Shown here: positions 58,001 through 64,000 of the stretch, piece by piece
Numbering within the stretch: the stretch's first letter is position 1
How the letters are laid out: every line of letters starts with the position of its first letter
Source of the DNA: Pachyseris speciosa
Lineage: Eukaryota > Cnidaria > Anthozoa > Scleractinia > Pachyseridae
Assembly: GCA_016490735.1 (NCBI GenBank)
Contig: JAEMWC010000167.1
Span: 1 to 64,000, forward strand
Direction of reading: 5' to 3'
DNA: 64,000 bases
Translations under genes and position numbers: made by a program
The notes under the pieces: model-generated
Database searches by the model: none
Told to the model about the DNA's origin: nothing
What the model saw: the letters and a program-made list of their open reading frames with translations, nothing else

Positions 58001-60837
58001 CTATTTCTCAATTTGTTCGCTCTCGTCACCCTCCCCACCCTCTGTAATTTGTTTCACATCACCACTCCCCTCTGGAGTGGAGGATTTCTCAGTGTCCGTA
58101 GCATCGCCTGTCACTATGCCTGGTTTCTGTTTGGCAGTGTCTTCGTCTGGCTTGGAGTGAATTTCCTCCATTCTCTCGTCAGTATAAGTGTGGTCGGGTA
58201 ATGTTCTTAACCACCTCAACATCCTGACATGAAGTCAAGTAAAATAAACGTAATAGATAAGTTAAATTAACCTGGGCCCCCTATTCTTCAAAGTTTCGCC
58301 GTAACATACTCGACCCGTTATCAAATATTGCTAAGTTTCAATTCAGACTTGCCTATTATTTACACCAATTTGTAAAAAGATTTAGCTTTCAAAATAGATA
58401 AAGTTTGCATTTCTATTCAGCCACATCGCGCAGATTCCATTACCGGAGGTGTTTTCGCGCGTTTTACGGAAGCGGAAAGTGCGTGGCCGGCCGCGCACAC
58501 CTAAAACGAAACCAAACATACGATTATCAATTGCCTGTTGAATGTTTGCTTTCGTTTTGCATTTCTCCGCTCCGTGATTGGTTGGCAAAACTCGCGCCGC
58601 TTTCTCAACCAATGAGAAGCAAAAGCGAAACCAATCGCAAACCTTGCTCGCACGTTTTACCCGCGCTTGGCGCCGGCTACATGTGATTGCTTTAAATTCT
58701 GATTGGTTCACCGCGTTGTTTGCGTCCACTGTGATTGGTCAGAGAAATTACTTTAGTTTTGGTTTTTCAACACTCATTGAAAACCGCTCGACATTTGCGG
58801 ATAACAAGCACAACATACGATATAGAAATATTCCTTCTTCAGAAACGAAGGAAATTTAAAACGTAGACTAAACCACCTCCCGCTAAAATGGTGGCATAGG
58901 AGTCCTCAAAACTTCTTCAGCAAATCACGTTGTTTGTCAGTAAAGGATACACATTCTCATTCAGCTCTGTATCTATGATGTGTTTGTAGATAAACTGGTC
59001 TTTAAACTGCTGTATTTCCTCCTGAAACAAAGCAAAAGAGAAAAAAAAACAAGTCGGGATGGTATTTTTAGGTTGGTGGACTGATTGAAAAGACGCTAGA
59101 CCTTAATTTTCTCCCACATTAGCGCAAAATTGCGAGGAAAAATTACGGAACACGCTTTAACCTTTTGTAACGGTAAACATGGAAACGCGGTTTTACGAAC
59201 CCTCTCACATTTACTTTCAAGTAACACAAGAAACCGACAAAACACTGGCGACCTAGTTAGCACAATATCAATCGCGAGCGCCATTGTTGTTTTTCAGTAT
59301 AGCTGACCTCGTTGTCATTCCATTCCAAGGTCTCGTGTATCCCATCATCTCCATAGCGCCGATTGTAAGCTTCAAAGTGAACCTGGTCAAAATAAACAAG
59401 GAGGCATAAAATACGAAACTCAATACACAGCTGCTAACAGTTAACGCTATTTATAGGAAATCACTGCAATGTTGTTTGTTGTGTCCTATAAACATAACTC
59501 GAGAACCAATTGGAGCGCTTTTCAACTAGCGATGAGCGCTAAAGCGATGACGTACTAAAAACTAAATTTGTGAAATTATGGGATTTGTTCGGATATTCAG
59601 AAAAAACACGATAAAAAAGACCTAATGGCCAAAAATCAGCATTTTCTTACAGTTTGAGAGCGAGATATTAGCACCGTCATGCTCAGCAGAGCATAACGGT
59701 GCTTATATCTGAGAGCCGATTTGTCCTTAAATGTTGATTTTTTGCAAGTTAGTATTTTCATCTTGCTCTTTCTGAAAATCTCAACAAATCCCATAATTTC
59801 AAAACTTCTAATATTTGTGACGTCACACTTTTGCACTCTATTCCTGTTTACTTTAGTTTGCTTTACCAGTGATTGGTTGGCAAAACTCGCGCCCCTTGCT
59901 CAACCAATGAGAAGCAAAATCCAAACCAATTGTGATTTGCACATGCGCGTTTTCCCGCGCTTGAGGCTGGTTTCATGAATGCGATTCGAATTCCGATTGG
60001 TTCATCGTCAGCTTTCTATGGTAGTTGTGATTGCCGCGCACACTATTTAGTCCAGTGGTTTAGTATCACTATCTCAAATAAAAACTGCTTCAACCAAAGG
60101 TCAAAAATGAGTTTCTGCTGGTTTCCAGAAGCTGGCAACAATTTTTTGACCAATACTTGATTTCCACAGTGGTTTCCAAAATCGATCATACTTTTGAAAG
60201 GGCGTAATTACCTGGTCAAGAACAAGTCCCACTGCTGGCGCTTTTGGTATATCCACCTGCAGCAACAACAAGAAACCAGTGCTCAGCGATTACTGAAAAA
60301 AAAAACGTACCTCGACAACAATCATATTTTATGATTTTTGTAAAAGTATGGAGATGAAGACAAAAAGGCATACTTTCTTTTCTTTCCTTGCCAGTTCAAT
60401 CGTACTCAAAGGTGCAACTCCACGAACAATGGCCAGTGCTAAACCTGTCAGAAATGAGAACAAAAGTAAACATAAGATGAAAAGAAACGATCCCTGGTTT
60501 GTTTGACTGTTAGTGGTACTCCTGCCGTTACTACACGCGCTGTGATTGGTCAATTTTGCGGGGCCGTATTCTACAGAACGGCCCGGTTGACTTCAACTAG
60601 TGTTCTTTCCCACGCGCTGGATTAACCTCAGATATAACAATTATCTTACTAACCTCGTTTTCTCGGTCTGTACTGTAAGTTACGGATCCACGTTTTTTCC
60701 CATTAATTTATGGGCCGCGCGCTTCGCGCTTGGGCCATAAATCAACGGGAAAAAACTCGGTCCTTAACTTACAGTACGGACCTCGAACTCGGTTCATCAA
60801 GAGGTATAATTATAATTACTTAATATTCAACACAATA

Positions 60838-60873
<36 letters not shown>

Positions 60874-63854
60874 AGCATTTCTTTGCCAAAAATTGACAGT
60901 TTGATTCTTTTTTTTTTAACGTGGAAGACCAGGCTAGTCAAGTGCCTCCCCCAACAAACTATTGACCTGGTTGCACAAACTTAAGAACTGTGCAAACAGA
61001 AGCACAAGCAGTCGTGAATTGAACTTGTGCTGGGTGACCAGACAGAGTAACAAGTTAACTTGAAAGTGCACACCAGTTGCAAATAAACCATTTGTTAATG
61101 GTTTGCTGTAACAACGAATGACAGACTAGCAATCTGCGTTGACTTGCATTGGGTGGCCAAATGATGAAAAACTTGTGTCACTTCAGTGCAAGTTTGTTTC
61201 TGGCCAAAGTTAACATGAGTCAGCACAAGTACTCACAAATCCTGACCAAACAGAGCCACAAGTACTTGGCACAAGTTGCACACCTGAGTCCACTTAGCCA
61301 CGCCTTAAGAGCACAAATCCTTGAGTACAACCATTCAAAACTTGAAACAATTGCCTTTTAAAGAAGTATCAGCTTACCTATCATTTTTCTGATTTGATGC
61401 AGCATAAAGCTTTGCCCTTTGACTGATAAGGTGATAAATTCTCGGCCATCAGTCTCAAATGGCTTCCCGCACTGGAGAGAACAAGCACGAGTTTCAAATC
61501 AGTAGAGAGAAGCAATACACTCAGTCTAACCCACAGTGCAAACACCAATTTGACACGGACACTTTCAGTAGCAAAATTTTCTTTCACTTACCTTGAACTT
61601 CATGATATATCTTTTCGCACTGGCATCATTGAATTTCCTAGAGAACAAGAAAAGAAAAATTTCAACACTTTTATGTACCTATGGAGGCAAAATTCTGCTA
61701 TGGGCGCAGTACAGTTGGTGTGTAGGGATCAAAATTATACACTTGTGTACATTTTAAAGACAATCTCATGTTTGAATTCTATTATATTGGAGAGCAGATG
61801 GTTTTCTCAAATGACTATCAACTGCACTTCACGGGTGTTTTAATAATTATTATTACACTAATGATAATTGAAACACTTGGTGGAAAACTAAAGTGACTGT
61901 TTGGGTGGGTTTTTTATTTTGTTAAAAAATAAATATTGCTGATTTTGCGCATACAGACTTGTTATCATGTGGTAAACATTGCCCTGTATTTTACCACTGT
62001 TTTGCGCCTAGTTTTCAAGAAAACAAGGGCCAAAAAATGCATTCACCCAACAAGTCACTTAGCATAGTTTTCCACCAAGCAATTGCTTCTTGACAAAATA
62101 ATAGTAACAAGTTATAACCACTGACTGTTTCAGGGTACAGTAAATATCTGTGTTTTTCACAACAAGGTTAGGCTGTGACCTTAAGACCTTAAGCGATATA
62201 GTTTTTTAATAAATTATAAAAGTTCATGAACAAAAGCAATCAGTTTGATATTTGTAAGCATGTACGTTCACTCACTTGCCTGATGTAAAGTTGTGATAGT
62301 TGTGAGTTCCAATGTATTTTGAAAGAACTACGTTAACTTCTTCAATCTTCTCTTCTGTGGGTTGACAGAGAAATCATAAAACAGACTAATACATGTACCA
62401 CATTCAAGAAAATGGACAAACATAACAGTAACAACAACATTTTATTTACAACAAAGTATTTAAAACAAGTTCTCGTTAGGTTCCACCTGCAAGCAGAGAG
62501 AGCTAATCGAGGCGGGTGGAAAGAGACAAAGATAAGGTAAGGGAATGAAACATGAGACATGTTACACGTGTCCGTCAAGTAGTTCTAAAACTATGTGGCA
62601 AATTAAAGTTATAGCATGTAAAAATACAACAGCTCAAAGTTTATACAAAACAGCTTACAATCAGTTGAGTAAAGTAATAAAACTATTCTTACTATCTAAC
62701 AATCAAGTGTCTCACCTGTAACTCTGTAGTTTGTGGTTGTTTGCTGTAAAAAACAATGAAGAGAAGAACACTTTACAGTGGCAATTGAAACAACATTTAC
62801 TTATCATGTACTGAAAGTAAAGCCAAAGAAGGATTTATGTCCAAGAAAAGAAGAATGGTGTAACTGAATGCATTTTAGACCAAAGCAAACTAGAACTGTT
62901 GTGTAAATGGTTATTGTAGCTTAATGTAAATAGTGTTAAGTATTGACAGTAATGTTTGGTTATTCTATTGTTTATGTAAAAAATTAATATTGTTTAGATC
63001 ACTGTAAAAAAATTTCAAAGTGGGTGTAATTAAGTCAAGATCCAATGGAAAAAAATTAAGACCTAAACTTCAAAAATAAAATTATGTTTGATCCCAAAAT
63101 CATTTATAATAACTTATCGGTATAAGCTTGAAAGGTAAACATCACATCACTGTATATAAATTAAAATTTTAATATACAAACACACTGGCAAGCACATGAA
63201 TAAAGTGCAATAGACTTTTTTGGCCAAATATATCACAGAAGCAGCATGCTAAGCCATTAAAAAATACCAAGCAAAAGGAAAAGACTTACATAATCTTGGG
63301 CAAAAGCATACGTGGGGGTGAGATATTCATAGGTCCTTGCTGAGCAGTTTCCTTTTGCATCAAAACCTCTTGTGGTTCTTTTCATTGCTACAAAAAATGA
63401 TAACATTTCACATAAAATGCAGAAAGATTTCAAATAAGATGATGACTGTGAGTACAGTGAAAACAGAACTCACCAATGACTTGTATTTCAGGAGGCAGGT
63501 GTTCATTGATCTTTGGTACAATGCTCTGCTCTGGCACCATTTAAAAATGTGAGAATGAAAATATGAGGTATATGTTAGCAAAGAATAATTTCTCACTTCA
63601 TTTGTGAGACTGTAAAAACATCTGTTGCCACAGACATGTAGAACGCCATTATCTTATTTTTTTGCTAGATAGAAAAGTGATATTTAATAACGGCATAAAG
63701 TATATGATGTAATGTACATGTGTGATTTTAGATGACATCTGAGTGACTCACAATAATGCAAGCATAGAATTATTAAAAAAAAAATAACAGTGCTCATCTT
63801 TAGTGACACAACTTGTCTTGCAGCAGAGACACCTTTATCAGTTCTTGCACATCT
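58001..63854 (-). CDS. pus1: PUS1, tRNA pseudouridine synthase (3' part; 5' end off window)
   Basis: The exons visible are 63854-63798, 63540-63474 (upper boundary uncertain), 63387-63290, 62743-62716, 62354-62276, 61637-61592, 61471-61378, 60444-60374, 60256-60212, 59382-59308, 59021-58951 and 58223-58001. The first encodes [10 protein letters not shown] with the catalytic Asp of TruA-type synthases. Later blocks are [31 protein letters not shown] and [19 protein letters not shown], all in the order of animal PUS1. The enzyme converts uridines to pseudouridine in tRNAs and some other RNAs, in nucleus and mitochondria. The C-terminus ends in a Lys/Glu-rich tail, as in relatives. The joins are in phase with GT-AG ends, except that between the first two exons listed. 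There the protein-guided join has no GT-AG, and a weak GTTATT donor with a GAGCAG acceptor is the alternative. Confidence 0.9.
58570..58745. repeat. CCAAT/ATTGG-rich dispersed repeat, copy 1
   Basis: This GC-rich block in the last PUS1 intron has several GATTGGTT/AACCAAT motifs, including CTCAACCAATGAGAAGCAAA. It shares most of its length with 59868-60045 in another PUS1 intron. It is non-coding. Any promoter or enhancer role is speculation. Confidence 0.6.
59868..60045. repeat. CCAAT/ATTGG-rich dispersed repeat, copy 2
   Basis: Direct-orientation relative of 58570-58745, sharing TGGTTGGCAAAACTCGCGCC and CTCAACCAATGAGAAGCAAA, with further ATTGG motifs at matching places. Confidence 0.6.
60666..60783. 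repeat. Hairpin element of about 118 bp
   Basis: CTGTACTGTAAGTTA at the left is mirrored by TAACTTACAGTACGG at the right. The pairing continues through TTTTTTCCC and TTTATGGGCC. The centre is GCGCGCTTCGCGC. It is non-coding, in a PUS1 intron. Confidence 0.75.
60839..60872. repeat. ATT microsatellite
   Basis: About eleven ATT units in a PUS1 intron. Confidence 0.9.
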
Positions 63855-64000
63855 CTGAAATGACATCTGGCAAAAGAAAACTACCCTGGTCAATATCAGC
63901 AGCTTACATCACTTTTGCTATTTAAACTACTACATTTGTATAATTATTATTTTTTCATGACTTTTGCTGCAATACAATAAAATGATTTTATTTAAAGGCC

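Noticed and set aside
58382..58859. Overlapping frames of 93-115 codons on both strands
   Set aside because: They cover a repeat with a second copy at 59868-60045, and frame openness reflects its higher GC content.
62276..62354. GC-AG intron in PUS1 after TCAG
   Set aside because: The stronger GTGAGT donor five bases later restores the frame with the next exon, so the GC site is not needed.

Overview
This window is animal nuclear DNA, most likely from an anthozoan cnidarian such as a stony coral. The genes are split by GT-AG introns, and the gaps and introns are crowded with LINE, Penelope-like, SINE and foldback DNA elements. The clearest taxonomic hint is a secreted, intron-bearing CapA/PgsA-type gene. 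That family is known from bacteria and, among animals, from cnidarians, where it is linked to poly-gamma-glutamate in stinging capsules. The species cannot be fixed from the sequence alone.

Layout. (1) About 1-22 kb holds a tandem array of arylsulfatase B-like genes, all on the minus strand. There is a frameshifted exon 1 at the left edge (copy C), a full nine-exon gene of 766 codons (copy A, 2736-9262) and a second nine-exon gene of 679 codons (copy B, 13088-19029). Exon-1 positions are 9.2 and 9.8 kb apart, and the upstream flanks of all three copies are homologous. (2) About 22-25.9 kb is a nest of foldback elements. (3) 25929-37623, minus strand, is a complete 18-exon CDC25 cell-cycle phosphatase gene of 560 codons. 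(4) About 38-44 kb is a retroelement nest: one LINE split by a second, oppositely oriented LINE, followed by Penelope-like pieces that are themselves interrupted by a DNA element with an 8-bp target duplication. (5) 46493-56689, plus strand, is the seven-exon CapA/PgsA-like gene of 365 codons. (6) 58001 to beyond the right edge, minus strand, is the 3' part of PUS1, a tRNA pseudouridine synthase.

The most striking object lies in the last intron of the CapA/PgsA-like gene. It is an 845-bp insertion (54785-55629) flanked by a 15-bp direct repeat. It is built from 255-bp monomers, each carrying an apparently intact type I hammerhead self-cleaving ribozyme: two monomers on the minus strand, then an inverted partial copy on the plus strand. 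This is the architecture of a retrozyme, a non-autonomous retroelement that spreads through circular RNA. A decayed hammerhead of the same family sits in intron 1 of arylsulfatase copy A.

The genes are not an operon and have unrelated roles: sulfated-glycan turnover, mitotic control, a probable capsule-polymer or surface enzyme, and tRNA modification. CDC25 and the CapA-like gene are head to head, about 8.9 kb apart. The CapA-like gene and PUS1 are tail to tail, 1.3 kb apart. Exon joins below were chosen by reading-frame continuity, splice consensus and family similarity. No transcript data were available.
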